From assembly GCA_029378245.1 (NCBI GenBank), contig JARKIF010000028.1, forward strand, positions 496,001 through 560,000: DNA of 64,000 bases. Reading direction: 5' to 3'. This document shows positions 1-11,031 of this stretch, in pieces. Positions within the stretch are counted from its first letter, which is position 1. Every line of letters begins with the position of its first letter. The stretch is from Roridomyces roridus. Taxonomy: Eukaryota > Basidiomycota > Agaricomycetes > Agaricales > Mycenaceae. The notes under the pieces were generated by a model. The model was not told the origin of the DNA. It searched no databases and saw only the letters and a program-made list of their open reading frames with translations. A program made the position numbers and the translations under genes.

Positions 1-484
1 CGGTCAAGGTGGCCTTTGACAATCCGGATATGATCCTCGATCTGTTTCTTCTCTGGGGTCTTGTCCTGTTCAGCTACAAATTTTGTGCCAAACAGCTGGG
101 CAAGAACAGACATGGCCATTTCGGCGGGATTGTCCTCCTCAAAACGTGTGCGGAGTTTGACCCAGAGGAGACCAGCAGAGGATTCCTCCATATATTCGAG
201 CTGCAGTTCTGGAGCTAGGTATTTGTTGATAATGCCAACTGCCCGGCTGTTGCGTTCCTCTGGAGCATCACGCAAAGGACCTGTATGGGGAGGAACTACA
301 GACCCAGGAGTCCCAGGAATAGGAGTGGAGGCTGCAAGAGAAACCAAGGCATCTGCGCCAGAGAGAGCAGTGATGACTTTCTCCAGAATAGTGAAAACAC
401 CTTCCCGGCGCAGTTCATTTTGAACAGCCAGTCGGAAGGGCATCCAGTCAGAAGCCGAAGACAGTTGAAGAGTTTCAGAAGACA
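1..484 (-). CDS. Ty1/copia-type retrotransposon Gag, N-terminal part (runs off window)
   Basis: Reading the minus strand from the ATG at 482-484 gives an uninterrupted frame of about 161 codons that leaves the window at base 1. The protein begins MSSETLQLSSASDWMPF and has a helical, Trp/Leu-spaced layout (LLWVKLRTRFEEDNPAEMAM, then a lysine-rich PEKKQIEDHI segment). This is the usual form of the UBN2/Retrotran_gag region of fungal copia elements. The primer binding site and LTR immediately upstream (596-820) support this. Gag would form the particle that packages element RNA. The frame has no stops, so the element may be young, but protease, integrase and reverse transcriptase lie outside the window. 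Confidence 0.75.
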
Positions 485-595
485 TGATAGTGATCTGTAT
501 CTGTCAATGGCCGTGGGTTGATTGATTGTTGCACGAGGCGATACTCGTAGGAGTGAGTCTTCTTGCAGGGAGTCTGTTTAGAGCAGTAGCACTCC

Positions 596-608
596 GGGGC
601 CCATAACC
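596..608 (-). other. Copia primer binding site matching the anticodon arm of tRNA-iMet
   Basis: On the minus strand the sequence is GGTTATGGGCCCC, directly after the putative LTR end (...TTGACA). GGTTATGGGCCC is complementary to the anticodon stem-loop of eukaryotic initiator tRNA-Met (GGGCCCAUAACC). Copia-type elements are known to prime minus-strand DNA synthesis from a half-tRNA cut in this loop. Its place between LTR and gag is the expected one. Confidence 0.75.
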
Positions 609-820
609 TGTCAAGATCTGTAATAGCGCGAATAGCGCGTACCTCAGTTCACCCGCAATGTGGGATAAAAGACTGATATATTAATCACCTGTAATAGCGC
701 GAATAGCGCGTACTACGATACAAGTAAGTAAATAAAATATATAAAGTGAAAGGCTGTGCTCACCCTCAGTTCACCCGCAATGTGGGATAAAAGACTGAGG
801 GTGAGATGCGAGCATGAGCA
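609..820 (-). repeat. Putative 5' LTR of the copia element
   Basis: The segment begins TGTCAAG on the plus strand next to the primer site and has a CA at 819-820, so a TG...CA LTR of about 212 bp is possible; the outer edge is inferred. It holds two copies of GTAATAGCGCGAATAGCGCG (620-639, 691-710) and two copies of CTCAGTTCACCCGCAATGTG (643-662, 765-784). The outer copy sits in a perfect 12-bp inverted repeat, CTCACCCTCAGT (759-770) and ACTGAGGGTGAG (794-805). Duplicated modules and stem-loops of this kind are common in LTR promoters. No second LTR is in the window to confirm the limits. Confidence 0.5.
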
Positions 821-821
821 G

Positions 822-1350
822 TATGGTAGGGGACGTGACTTCGTGACGACTGTTGACCATCAAACTTGCATCGCTTATAGCGACGTCAAACATTTCTCGA
901 AAAATCTGAAACTGTATTTTTGAGCACCTGTTGGTGTATAGAACAGATCCTATGGGTCAGATTTCCCGTAGCTTTCAGTTTGAAGTTTTCGAAGTCGATT
1001 TGGCGGGTTTGGTCACGTGTTTGATTACGTGTAACGCCTAATTTGGAAATTCTGATGGCTGAATCTGATGCACGCTGTCACCAAGGTGCGGGAAACAGTT
1101 CAGGGACTCCAGAAACACGATTGACTGCCCTTTTACTCAACCAAAACCTCCCAAGTGCTCCAGAACTCGATATTGAGGGCACATTTTTTTTTCTCCGAGG
1201 CCGATTTGGCGGGTTTGTCACGTGACCAGTATAGAAAATCCCCAAACGCGAGATTTGACCCAAACTAGCTATCTGGCTATCTTTTGAGCCCATTTCCAGC
1301 CCGAAATTCCAAAAACTGCGACTTGACATGAAGTCACGTCCCCTACCATA
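822..1350. mobile_element. MITE with about 22-bp terminal inverted repeats and TA target duplication
   Basis: TGGTAGGGGACGTGACTTC starts at 824 and its inverted copy ends at 1348. Both ends are flanked by TA (822-823, 1349-1350). The element is about 525 bp, with no credible coding sequence. Inside it a direct repeat, GATTTGGCGGGTTTGGTCAC, occurs at 997-1016 and, with one G missing, from 1203. TA duplication and short TIRs fit a Tc1/mariner-type non-autonomous element. The small reading frames inside it are taken as chance. Confidence 0.7.
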
Positions 1351-1526
1351 TATACGTAGAGTGTGGTATGAATCTAAGAAGAGATGGGAACTGTCAACGG
1401 AGGCCCGGGCGGAAGATCATCATTTCTTGACATCAACGGCTCGCCAATCGCCTCGACTGCGGAGAGGAGTCAGGACGCTTTAAAAACTTCCTATGTGTCG
1501 GCGGTGCTCATCTCAAACTCAAACTT

Positions 1527-3494
1527 ATGTTCACCCTCTTTTTACTCTCCCTTTGGCTTGCCACATTCACCACGGCATACATCTGGCCTTCTCCCAAGCT
1601 CGACGCCCTGGAGGCGGTCCGGTTTGACCAGCTGGATTTCAACCGCGGCCCAATCACCTCGTTCATTCAGCCTTGCTCCACTTTCTCGTTCGATACGGCA
1701 GGAATCAATAGTGGACGGTCAAATGTGGCCGACTGGATACGCGCGGTAAGTACGGCAAGATGGAGAGTTCTTGCCTGAACTGACTGAATGTTGCAGGCAT
1801 ACCATGATATGGCCACGCACAACGTCCAAGACGGAACCGGCGGCTTGGAAGCGTCTATTCGGTTTGCAGAGGAGCGGCAACGTCCCGAGGTGTGTCATTT
1901 GAATGCGCGAGTCAATCGAAATTGAGATCGACTTGAGAACCCCGGCGATGGATTCAACCACACCTTGGCGGCACTCGTTGCCGCTAGCAACCGGTATGTT
2001 AGCAGTGCGTATTCACTTCCTCTGTTCTGTCGTGGCCGCTAACAATAATGAACCCAGTCGCAGACGTTCTGGCACTCGCCGTCGTGATGGTAGTCGAAAA
2101 CTGGTGTGTCCAATTCGGTGGCTCGTGGTTGACCATTAAACCTTGCTAGCGGTGGCACTGAAATGGCATTTCGCGGAGGACGCGTGGACGCGACGGAGCC
2201 CAATGCACCTGGTGTTCCCGAACCGCAACAAGATCTCGACTCGCATATTGCCTCCTTTGCCCGCCAAGGGTTCACTCAGAAGGAGATGATTGGACTGGTT
2301 GCCTGCGGGTGCGCTTCTTTGCAGAAGGCGTATGTTCAAATGTACTAATAACAGTTACAGGCACACTTTTGGTGGCGTTCAGCACGACCCCTTTCCTGAC
2401 ATTGTAAACGAAATGAGTCTTTCGGACAACACAGAGTCTGTAGCGCACTTTGATTCCACTTCTTTCCGTTTCGACAATAACGTGTGCGTCTGTTCGAGTT
2501 TTCCTGACACTAGCGCGTAGTGCGGCCGAGTACATTACTTCAAGCACGCTGAACCCACTCGTTGTCGGGTTCAATGATACCACCAACTCGGACAAGCGCA
2601 TCTTTGGGAGCGATGGCAACGTCACCATGCAGTCGTGCGTACTCACATAGAACTCTGCATTCAGTCACTTGTTCACAGTCTTTCCTAGATTCTCCGATTC
2701 CCCTTCCTTGTTCGCATCCACTTGTGCTGATCTATTCGCTCGGATGATAGACACCGTCCCGCGCGGCGTCGAGCTCACCGAAGTCCTCTCCCCGCTTCCC
2801 GTCAAGCCCGCCTTTGTGGAACTGACCCTGGCCAACGACACGCTCCAGCTGTCCGGCCAGGTCCGTGTGAGTGCAAGGCGTATCTCTTCAAATATGTTTC
2901 CTCATAATCCCAGTTTTGGAACAGGAGCGAAGCCGAGGTGGGCGTCGTACGTATGCTCTTGGAAGACCACCTCGGTGCGACGAGCAACGTTACGCTTGAA
3001 TTCGCTGGTACGGGTGCCGCCATGGATGGCCAGGTGAAATCTGCTTGGTACGAATTCGACACTGCCCTCGACCCAGCAGCGGGCGTTCAACTTGTACGCT
3101 TTGTCGTCAATGGCACAGTCGAGGATCAAGCGGGGTCGGATTCGCCCCGCAGGACGCCTTTCTGTTCTCTGAAACGTCGTGCGTTCATGACGTCGACGAG
3201 CAGAGTGGGGAGGCCACCGGGAGGCTCGACGTTGCTGTGCGCCATGATACGGCCAATCTCAGCAGGGTCTACGTGGAGACCAACGGATTGAATGAAATCC
3301 GAGGCCCTACTATCGTCGAGACTGACATTCCACGGCCGGCGCAGCCCGCTGTGGTGGGTGCCGCGTATGAGTTGTGGAGTTTGGAGGTCAATTCGACGAT
3401 GGTCGGGGGTTTTACCATCGGGGCTGAGATTGGGGGAGAAAGGTATTCCACGACGTTGGAGAGGTTCGTGCCCGATTGGCCGTTTTGCCAGTAG
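1527..3494 (+). CDS. Secreted plant-type haem peroxidase with a C-terminal extension; one frameshift
   Basis: Nine exons fit: 1527-1745, 1797-1889, 1938-2004, 2058-2103, 2150-2308, 2361-2483, 2521-2634, 2689-2866 and 2914-3494, giving about 526 aa. A signal peptide (MFTLFLLSLWLATFTTAY) leads into a peroxidase domain. The distal motif is WIRAAYHDMATHN, with Arg72 and His76 at the canonical four-residue spacing. The proximal haem ligand is His196 in LVACGHTFGGVQH. The domain would reduce H2O2 and oxidise an organic substrate outside the cell. Residues from about 300 on form an extension rich in NGT/NVT glycosylation sites. Exon 9 changes frame near 3126-3131 (EDQ to SGVGFAPQD), as if one base were missing. 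All other splice phases agree, so this is either a sequencing error or a recent inactivating change. Confidence 0.8.
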
Positions 3495-3723
3495 GAGTTG
3501 TTGTTCATGCATGGGTCTTCCGAGCAAGCCATGTTACATTAACACCTTTTAATCTTATCCGTTCACTACACGTCTCGAGAAGAGTCTCAAGAGAGATAAA
3601 AATGACTGCGTCTGTTGGCCGGCTGAGTTTGCAGGCGTTCAGAATCAGATAGGGGCTCCTCGGATCCGATCGCCGATGTGGACACACGGCCAGACTCATC
3701 ACGGCTTGATCCTGACTACCACA

Positions 3724-5083
3724 ATGTCGCGTGCCACCATGCGCAGTATCCGCAGCCTTGCCCGCACCCCGACCTTTTGTGAGTTGGTCAAGCTCGTAAG
3801 TGAAATCTTTGGTGTTTCTTAGTTGTTCTAAACCCTCCACGCAGAATTGGCGTGAAAAGACATGCACACGGTCCTCGTTCCTCTGATATTGGCAATTGCA
3901 GTACGTCATCATCCTAGACCTGTGGACTCGTGCACGTATCTTTTCAAGATTCACTCATCTGCGCGAAGCCTCTGTCAATGGATCACATCAAGATCACTGC
4001 CGAGCCCATAGTCTCTACAAGCTCTTTACAGCGCTCACGTTTCGGATTCAGAGTCAATTCCGCTGCGTTGCGGTTGAAACCGTAGGTTTTTTCCCTTCGA
4101 GGCTCGCTCTTCCGTCAGACGTGTCTGGTTTTGGTCTGGTTCATATGTATGTATTCCTCCCGGGCCACTGCTAATTTGACGCTAGTTTCTCAGATTTGGA
4201 ATTGACTGCCCAGTTGCATGCCCTCATTGAATATTTCGTTGCATTCCTCAAGGGCAGCGAAGGTTTCAATCAAAACCCTCAGGGACGGTATGATCGTCTT
4301 TTCATTATCCCCCAAGCTGTGCGCCTGAATCTCAACGATCTTTAGACATTCAAATACTTGCTGGGTCCTTTTCTGTCCGTTGCGATGCCCCACAAGACTA
4401 AGCTCCCAGTACGCAGTAGTCCGAAGGTAAAGCTTTGTCGTGCATGACTTGAAACTTTGTATCCAACTCTCAAAGCAGTTGTCCTAGCTCAATTCACTAC
4501 CGATGAATATCTGAATACCCGGCCCCCCGAGTCGAGTCACACTTGGTTGTTCTCACTGGCGGCGGGAGCTGAATTCAACAGCAGTGAAACTTTCAAACTT
4601 CGCAAAAACCCCTCCCATCGCGACATGTTGTTGCTGCCTGTCAAGAGTCGAGTCATTCCCAATCATGCCGATTCACCGTGTGCCCCAAGTGTGCCCCAAT
4701 TCCCAGGATACGACGGAACCGGTGCACCGCGCACCGCAAAATGGACGGTCGGCCTCCCCGGTTAACGGTTTGACGGCCAGCATGCAGAATCAATTTGGGA
4801 TTAATATTTTGATTGGACAGTAGGCAACGCCGGGCTCCATTCCTTGAATCTCGAGCAACAGCATTTTGATCACGCCGGGGCGCATTTTGCACCGACTTAT
4901 CGCGTTGACCAGGGTTCATGATCAAGTGGATGACATCATCGGTGCAGGACTCGATCCGATTTCCCCTCTACGAATGGGCCGTCGCTCGCGGATTGTGCAC
5001 TAGCGGTGGGGTCGGACCTGCAGCGGAACGGCTGGTTTCTCCGCGCGACCTGGTGCGACCTGGTGGAACCGCAGTTGATTAGT
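3724..5083 (+). CDS. Unrecognised spliced gene (approximate model)
   Basis: Several coding-like plus-strand stretches are joined by plausible short introns, but I do not recognise the product. A start at 3724 (MSRATMRSIRS) is followed by an intron from GTAAGTG. Later stretches include LTAQLHALIEYFVAFLKG near 4200, TFKYLLGPFLSVAMPHKTKLP near 4350, VLAQFTTDEYLNTRPPESSH near 4485, and a tail RFPLYEWAVARGLCTSGG that ends at a TAG near 5083. Intron limits and phases between these pieces are not all resolved. It could be one gene, a decayed gene, or two genes. It sits 115 bp upstream of the metacaspase start. Confidence 0.35.
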
Positions 5084-5198
5084 ATGTGGCCGGTTCCCCC
5101 CGAAAGCTGTCTTTCTTTCCTGAAGGACCTTGGCAGAGCTGTGGCAATCAATTCCTTATAACGCTGCTAAACGCACCGACCCGCCCCCATTTCTCTTC

Positions 5199-7216
5199 AT
5201 GAATCCCATCGGCAATTGGTCGACCACAACGCTTGTTCCCCCCACCGTCGTGTGCCAGAAATCCGGTGGACCCTTTCCGCGGAAGGAGGGCCAGAATTTG
5301 AAGGCCCTCCTCATCGGTGTCTGCGGCACAGCGAATGCGTGCACGGATTTTCCTGCGCTCCCCGCCGCCCATCGGGACGTGGAGAAGATGAAGATGCTAC
5401 TGATAGAACGGTACGTTTCACGTCACGCCCTTTTTAGTGGCATCGTTGAGCCCGTCGTGCAGCTACTATTATCGGCCCTGTGATATCATCACTCTCATCG
5501 ACGACGGCGTCTCTGACCATATGCAGCCGACTCGCAATAATATCGTGCGTGTGCACCCACAGAGTTCTCGTGGCGTCGTCTCATGACTTGGATAGCTCAA
5601 GGCGATCAACGAGCTTGTGAAGGACGCCAAGCCTGGGGATCGTTTTGGCTTCCATTGTACGCCTCATCGCATGGCTTACCTCCGCCGCTCTCTCACACTT
5701 CCTCATCTTATAGACTCTGGACACTCAGCGCAGATAAAGAGCTGCTCAAACGATGGCAGCATGGATGAATGTAGGTCGGCATCTGTGCTTGAGAGAGACC
5801 TCTGACACTGGATCCCTAGGCCTCGTCCCCTGCGACTCAAATGGCTCGGCCAATGTCATCACCGACACAGTACGCACGACTCCTTCAAAAGCAACACCCG
5901 ATGACCATTGACCATCTCGATTGCAGGAGCTGAACGCCGCACTCGTTATGCCTCTTCCCGCCGGCTCCCAGCTCGTTGCCATCCTTGACGCCTGTCATTC
6001 CGGGTCTTTACTTGGTACGCACGACACCTCCTTGTGCTCCCGCGATACTCACTTTCCCAGACCTCGAGCATAGGAGGGGCATGTCCATGTCGGTCTCCGT
6101 CGGGAGCCTCACCCTTCGAGCGCCCCGTAAGTAACAACACTTCACTCCCATTCTTGCCACTCTCATTTCAAATACCCTCAGCTCGCAAGAATGCACGGCT
6201 CCTGAGCATTCCATCCAATCAGAAGAAGCTCCCACCGCCCCAACCCGCGACCCGTCTTCTCGCTCGCCGCAGGGAGATCAGCATGAATCTCACTTGCGAT
6301 CCTCCGCCCCCGTCGTCCAGAGCCTCCGACTGCGATTACAAGCCGCAGGATGTTTCTGTACCTCGCCCGACTTACACATATCGCGCTCCCACAACCGCCG
6401 CTTCCACAATTCCCAAGGAAAGCACTCTCACCGCCGTGCAAGAACGTGATGAGGACCCGCCCACGCTGGTCGGCGAGTTCTGGGTCTTTCCAGAGATCCA
6501 GCGTTGCGCAAGCCCCGACAAGATGTTTGCTTCCCGGGGATTTTCAAAGGACCCCGACGCAGCCGTCGCAGAGTTGGAGCAGTTCCCGGGTGGGGCCAAG
6601 GCGGATGTCATCTCGCTTTCCTCTTGCAGGGAAGATCAAATCGCGTACGAGGACGAGCAGGGCAACACCATGACCTCGGTGCGTGCACTGCCTCCCTCGT
6701 CACCCGCAGCAGTCTTGCTCATCCAGTAAATACAGGCCCTCGTGGATGGAATGATGAGCAAGCCTGATCAATCGCTCAAGGACGTTCTCTTGTTCCTCAG
6801 GTACGTCTTCTGGCCTTCTCAGCATCTTCCAAATGCCAATCCACTGGACTTTTAGCAGCGCCATGCAAGCCCAGGCGGACGCTCGTCACGCCCAAGCCGA
6901 AGCATACAAGAAAGAGTGCCAGCGCTGTCAACCCCGCATGCAAGCCGCGAACAAGAAATTCCACGCGCGCGCCATGACAGATCCAGATTCCTTCGGTATC
7001 CCCTCCGCACTCACACGTCTGCCCACCTTCCCCGCGCGAGCCAATAAATCGTTCAAGAACAAGGTGGCGTTGCTGAAAAAGCTCAACTTGAAGCGACGGC
7101 TTCTCGATATGACGTTTGGGAGGGCGAGCCCGGCGCGATTTGATACCCAGCGCGTGCAGGATCCCGAGTTTTCTGGCTCGTCGCCGCTTGATATGACGAG
7201 ACTCTTGCCACTGTGA
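5199..7216 (+). CDS. Metacaspase-type caspase-domain (C14) peptidase
   Basis: Ten exons fit exactly: 5199-5410, 5463-5544, 5596-5656, 5714-5770, 5820-5869, 5927-6014, 6061-6126, 6182-6678, 6736-6800 and 6856-7216, giving 512 aa. The p20-like domain runs from KALLIGVCG through HRDVEKMKMLLIE, QPTRNNI and PGDRFGFHYSGHS to LVAILDACHSGSLLD. The catalytic dyad is His122 in HYSGHS, rebuilt across the 5656/5714 splice, and Cys177 in DACHSG. Metacaspases are Arg/Lys-specific cysteine peptidases with roles in stress and cell death. The fold is followed by a Pro/Ser-rich insert (about residues 215-290), a p10-like part with a DVISLSSCREDQIAYEDE motif, and a basic C-terminal tail (about 400-512). No long N-terminal prodomain is seen, though an extra 5' exon is possible. 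Confidence 0.85.
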
Positions 7217-7312
7217 CCTGCACTTTGCGCTTTCACCTTTTCTCCTTCACGTGAGTATCATCTTTGTACGTGGAAGAACGGAGCGCTCAATCTTGTCCCC
7301 AAGGATATTTCA

Positions 7313-7586
7313 TGTACACATTCCTCCCGCCTCTGACGCTCATCGACACTTTGACATTTATACATTCATCTATTCGCTTTCCGTACTACACACCACGATC
7401 CCGCTTTGACCCTTGCTCTCCGGACTGCTCTCCATAGCGCATGACTGTGTACACATTCCTCCCGCCTCTGACGCTCATCGACACTTCGTCACTTACACTA
7501 TACATTCACATATTTGCTTTCCGTACTACACACCACGATCCCGCTTTGACCCCTGCTCTCCGGACTGCTCTCCATAGTGCATGACT
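7313..7586. repeat. Tandem duplication of about 135 bp
   Basis: Two head-to-tail copies (7313-7446 and 7448-7586) share TGTACACATTCCTCCCGCCT at the start and CTCCATAG(C/T)GCATGACT at the end. They differ by a few substitutions and a small indel in the middle. The repeat lies just past the metacaspase stop and is non-coding, so it may be part of that gene's 3' region. Confidence 0.8.
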
Positions 7587-7619
7587 CTCCACGCCAGTGT
7601 ATTTCTCCTCTTTGTATCA

Positions 7620-9255
7620 CTACTACTATCAATACCCACGTTCCATCAACGACCTCCTGTCTCTCGAGCACTTTCTGCGTGAACACCCCAGCAGGCGTCG
7701 CGAGCCGCTCGCGAGCCGGCTGGAAGCATTCCGGCAGCCCGGTGGAAGCCCACGATCCGCCTCACATCATGATCATCTCAGCCAGCCCCTTGGCGCATGT
7801 CATGATGCGCGCCATTTCTAAATACACTGTAAGCCTGCGGCCAGCGGAGGAGCGGGAGAAAGGGACACTCACCATGTACGTGGTGCCCCGCGCAGATGAA
7901 CGCTCCCGGTTTGTCGTGCAGCTCACCGACATACGGAATGCCTAAAATGGAAAGTCGGATCAGCAAGGTATCCGAAAGTCAATGGAAGGACTACGTGCCT
8001 TCGGTCGGGTAGCCCATGATGCCTGGGATGTCTTTAGTCGGCTCCTACAAGAAGGAGGAAAGCTCACCGCTCCACACATGCAGCTGACCCTCCCCTCCAC
8101 CTGCTCGTCCCATCCCTCAAAGAACGCCGGAAGCGCCTTCTTGAGCGCCGCCGACAGCTCGAGATACGTCTCGGTGTCATTCGTATTCCCGAGCAGCTTG
8201 TCCAGGGACACCGCTCCCCTCCTCCCGCCGAATAGGCCGTCCTGCTCACGCTGAATCATATAATCCGCGCGCATACCGCTGTTGGGCGGGACGACGACGG
8301 AGCATTATCCTTTAAAGGGCCAAATGTGACCCAGGAATTCAGGCAGCAGAGTAGCCGTAAACGCATACAACTTTGCCCTTCCGCACCACCCCGCGGTCGG
8401 TCTGGACGTTCCAGCTCCCGCCAGAGTTGGAGCACACGGCGCGGACAGCGGTGTGCGTCTGGAGGTTAAGCCCGCGATTTTCGATGCAGAGGTAGAGAAG
8501 GGAGTTCGTGCGGCCAGAGAGAGCTCGCGGAGCTCTTGTAGACCGCGTAGGCGATGGGGCAGCGTGTGGCCTGGCGCGCGGCTTCGGGGTCCAGTACACG
8601 CTCCACGATGCGCTCGACCTTGCCACCGTCATCAACAAATTCTTGATACAAGGCCGCGAATGCATCGGCCGAGGGCTGGTCCGCGGGGACGGCTGATACG
8701 GCGGCTTAGAGGCGTCTCCGTTATCTCAAGAAGGACATACCATACGAGAAACCTCTCCAGAACTCGCAGTCGATCCCCTCCTTCTTGACGATCTCGGTCA
8801 TGAGATCAAGGGTATCCTTCTAAAGCTCGTCAATGACTGACTTGCGCGCAATACTTGAAGGGACATACCATCTCATTCTGTATGATCTTCATCGCCTGCT
8901 CCTTCCCGAAATCCTTCTTGTAGTGCCCGTAATCTGCGGCCGGTCAGCACGCTCCGCGTCAAGACCAAGTGAAAGCCCAACCTGAGAAGGCATCCGGGCG
9001 ACAATGTCCGCCATTGCGAGCCGTGGCGCCGTCGCACGCTTCCCTTGCCTCTAGCAACACCACGTATTTCGGAGGATTGTGGCCCGTGAGCAGAAAGTAC
9101 GCGATAGCAGCGCCAGAGAAGCCAGAGCCGATGATGGTGACGTCCGCGTGCTCAGGGAGCGTGGTATGATGGCCGATGAGGGGGGAGTTGCGCGTGCCCA
9201 TGAGCCAGAACGACAGACACGGCTTGGGGCGCGGATAGCCGGGGAGAGCGTCCAT
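7620..9255 (-). pseudogene. FAD-dependent oxidoreductase (DAO-type), multiply frameshifted
   Basis: The minus-strand start at 9255 gives MDALPGYPRPKPCLSFWL, then the Rossmann dinucleotide-binding motif VTIIGSGFSGAAIAYFL and EAREACDGATARNGGHCRPD, typical of DAO-family flavoproteins. Downstream exons retain DYGHYKKDFGKEQAMKIIQNE, EFVDDGGKVERIVE, GLNLQTHTAV, LLPEFLGHIWP, SLDKLLGNTNDTETYLELS, PGAFICAGHH, MARIMTCAKGLAEMI and PARERLATPAGVFTQKVLER, in the family order. Frame changes occur near 8500 and 8340, and an in-frame stop follows WPFKG near 8300. Several splice sites are still good, so the decay is recent. The product would have been a cytosolic amine or amino-acid oxidase-like enzyme. Confidence 0.6.
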
Positions 9256-9339
9256 CGTGATGTGAGCCGAGACGAGGCAGCAAAGGGCGGACTTTATACG
9301 GGACCCTTGGATTGCACGGCCGCCATGAGCTGCACGCGT

Positions 9340-10100
9340 GGATCTGCGTGGATCCGAACAGGAGACCACCGTTACTGCTGCGATGTGCGTCACCGCTGCG
9401 TCGCTTACGGGCAGGTGAGAGTGAGAAATCATGATGGCGTCCTTGTACTCCAAGACGCTGTCCGAAGATACGGGAACGTGGAGCACACAGATACAGGGCC
9501 GCAGACCATATTTGACACCAGGGATCGGCGGGCTACTAGCAAAGATGTCGAAGATTTTTTTATCCTCCGCATTGTCATTACGCTGCAACGGCGTCAGTAC
9601 TGTTCGACAGCAGAGACAGCACGAAGGGCGTACCGCTTATCGACAAGGGGAGGAGCTGAAGGACGGAGGACATGACAACGAGGCCCTCGTCGGGAACTGG
9701 AGGACATCGGCTGTGCGTATCACCCTCCGAGCAACGTCGTTATCCACGTCTGGGTGTGGCAGGGAGCCGCCGTGGGCTGCAGCTGCGTCAGCATCGTACT
9801 CATGTCGCAGAGAGTAGACAACGCACCGTAACTGAGCCTTTCCAGAGCTCGTCGTCATTGGCCAATCCTGCCTTCTCGCCCATGAAGTGGACCTCTGTTT
9901 GGCGCCCGAGGGTCTCCTCAGACTTGTAGTGGTCGTACTTCATCCACACGTCAACGCGCGTCCCAGAGTCCTTGGATGATACTCCAGGCCTACACTCCGC
10001 GCCTCGGTGTGAGCCATCAGAGACGAGGGTCGTCCCACAAATTCGAATCCGAGATGCAGAGACTAGCAGAATCTGTAGCACTAGCAATGGCGTCAAGAAC
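9340..10100 (-). other. Unresolved minus-strand coding-like fragments
   Basis: Two stretches look translated but were not recognised: DVWMKYDHYKSEETLGRQTE with EVHFMGEKAGLANDDELWKG near 9960-9845, and DKKIFDIFASSPPIPGVKYG near 9560-9500. Stops interrupt the frames between them and I found no consistent intron set. They may be remains of a gene upstream of the oxidoreductase pseudogene. From 10100 to 10930 nothing was recognised. Confidence 0.25.
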
Positions 10101-11031
10101 TATCCTCAAAGAAGGTCACAGCTACGCACCTTTAGTCCTTGGCCGTAACTAGGCCACATCGCCCACAAATCCATGGCAGACAGTCGACTCATAGCACCCG
10201 TGCTCATGGAAGAGCCAGTTTAAAGCCAGTCGGTGAACGTGAAGCATCGCCAGCCTATGGGCTGCAATGAGAAGCCGTTCGAGCGCATCGTGCGATGTCA
10301 TTGTGAGAGTTTTGGTGAGAGAAGAGCAAGCCGTTGGCAAGCCGCCTTGATGATCATCAATCACTGATCAGCCGACTTCGCCGCCACTACTTAGTAGAGA
10401 TCCCACGCGGTATACAACAAGGTATCTGACTCATCCTCAATCCGAGCCCTAAAGCTTGCAGGCAAATTACAGAGCTGAAACCGCTCGAGATTGCCGGGAG
10501 GCCTGAGCTATATATCTTCACCAAAAACGGTAAACCCCCGCTCTAGAACGCCAAGACGAAGAGGCAGCTAACCTCGCATTCGATTATAGCGTCCACTTCG
10601 CGATTGCCTCGGGAGCCCGGGCTATTGATACTGTTCCTTTGGCCACAACGTCCTGCAGGATTCTGCCCAGTCAACTTGAACACCGGACTGCTTCGATAAG
10701 AATTTCGGATCAGGCGACCGACGTGATCCCTTTGAACCTAAGCGAACTCTGATCTCCCTTTGTGGGTCCTGCACAAAGGGAAGAAGTTGATCCCCTCGTC
10801 CCATTATGTGACTTACCCGATGATCCCATTATTCAACAAACTAGCCGATGCTCGACGACGAAGCACAATGGGATCGCCTGCTTTGACGCCGGACGGTCGC
10901 GGTCGCTTTGACTGAGGCTCTTTGGTTTCGGGGAGTATAAGAAAGATGTTGAACCCAAATGTTCAGAATCGCAGCTTCTGCATCGTCCAAGCCGTCTACA
11001 TCCTCCTCACTCAAATTCAACCAATTCAACA

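Noticed and set aside
1043..1329. Short frames on both strands inside the MITE
   Set aside because: They lie wholly within the non-coding TIR element.
7313..7586. Tandem repeat considered as a CRISPR-like array
   Set aside because: There are only two adjacent long copies with no spacers, in a eukaryotic genome.
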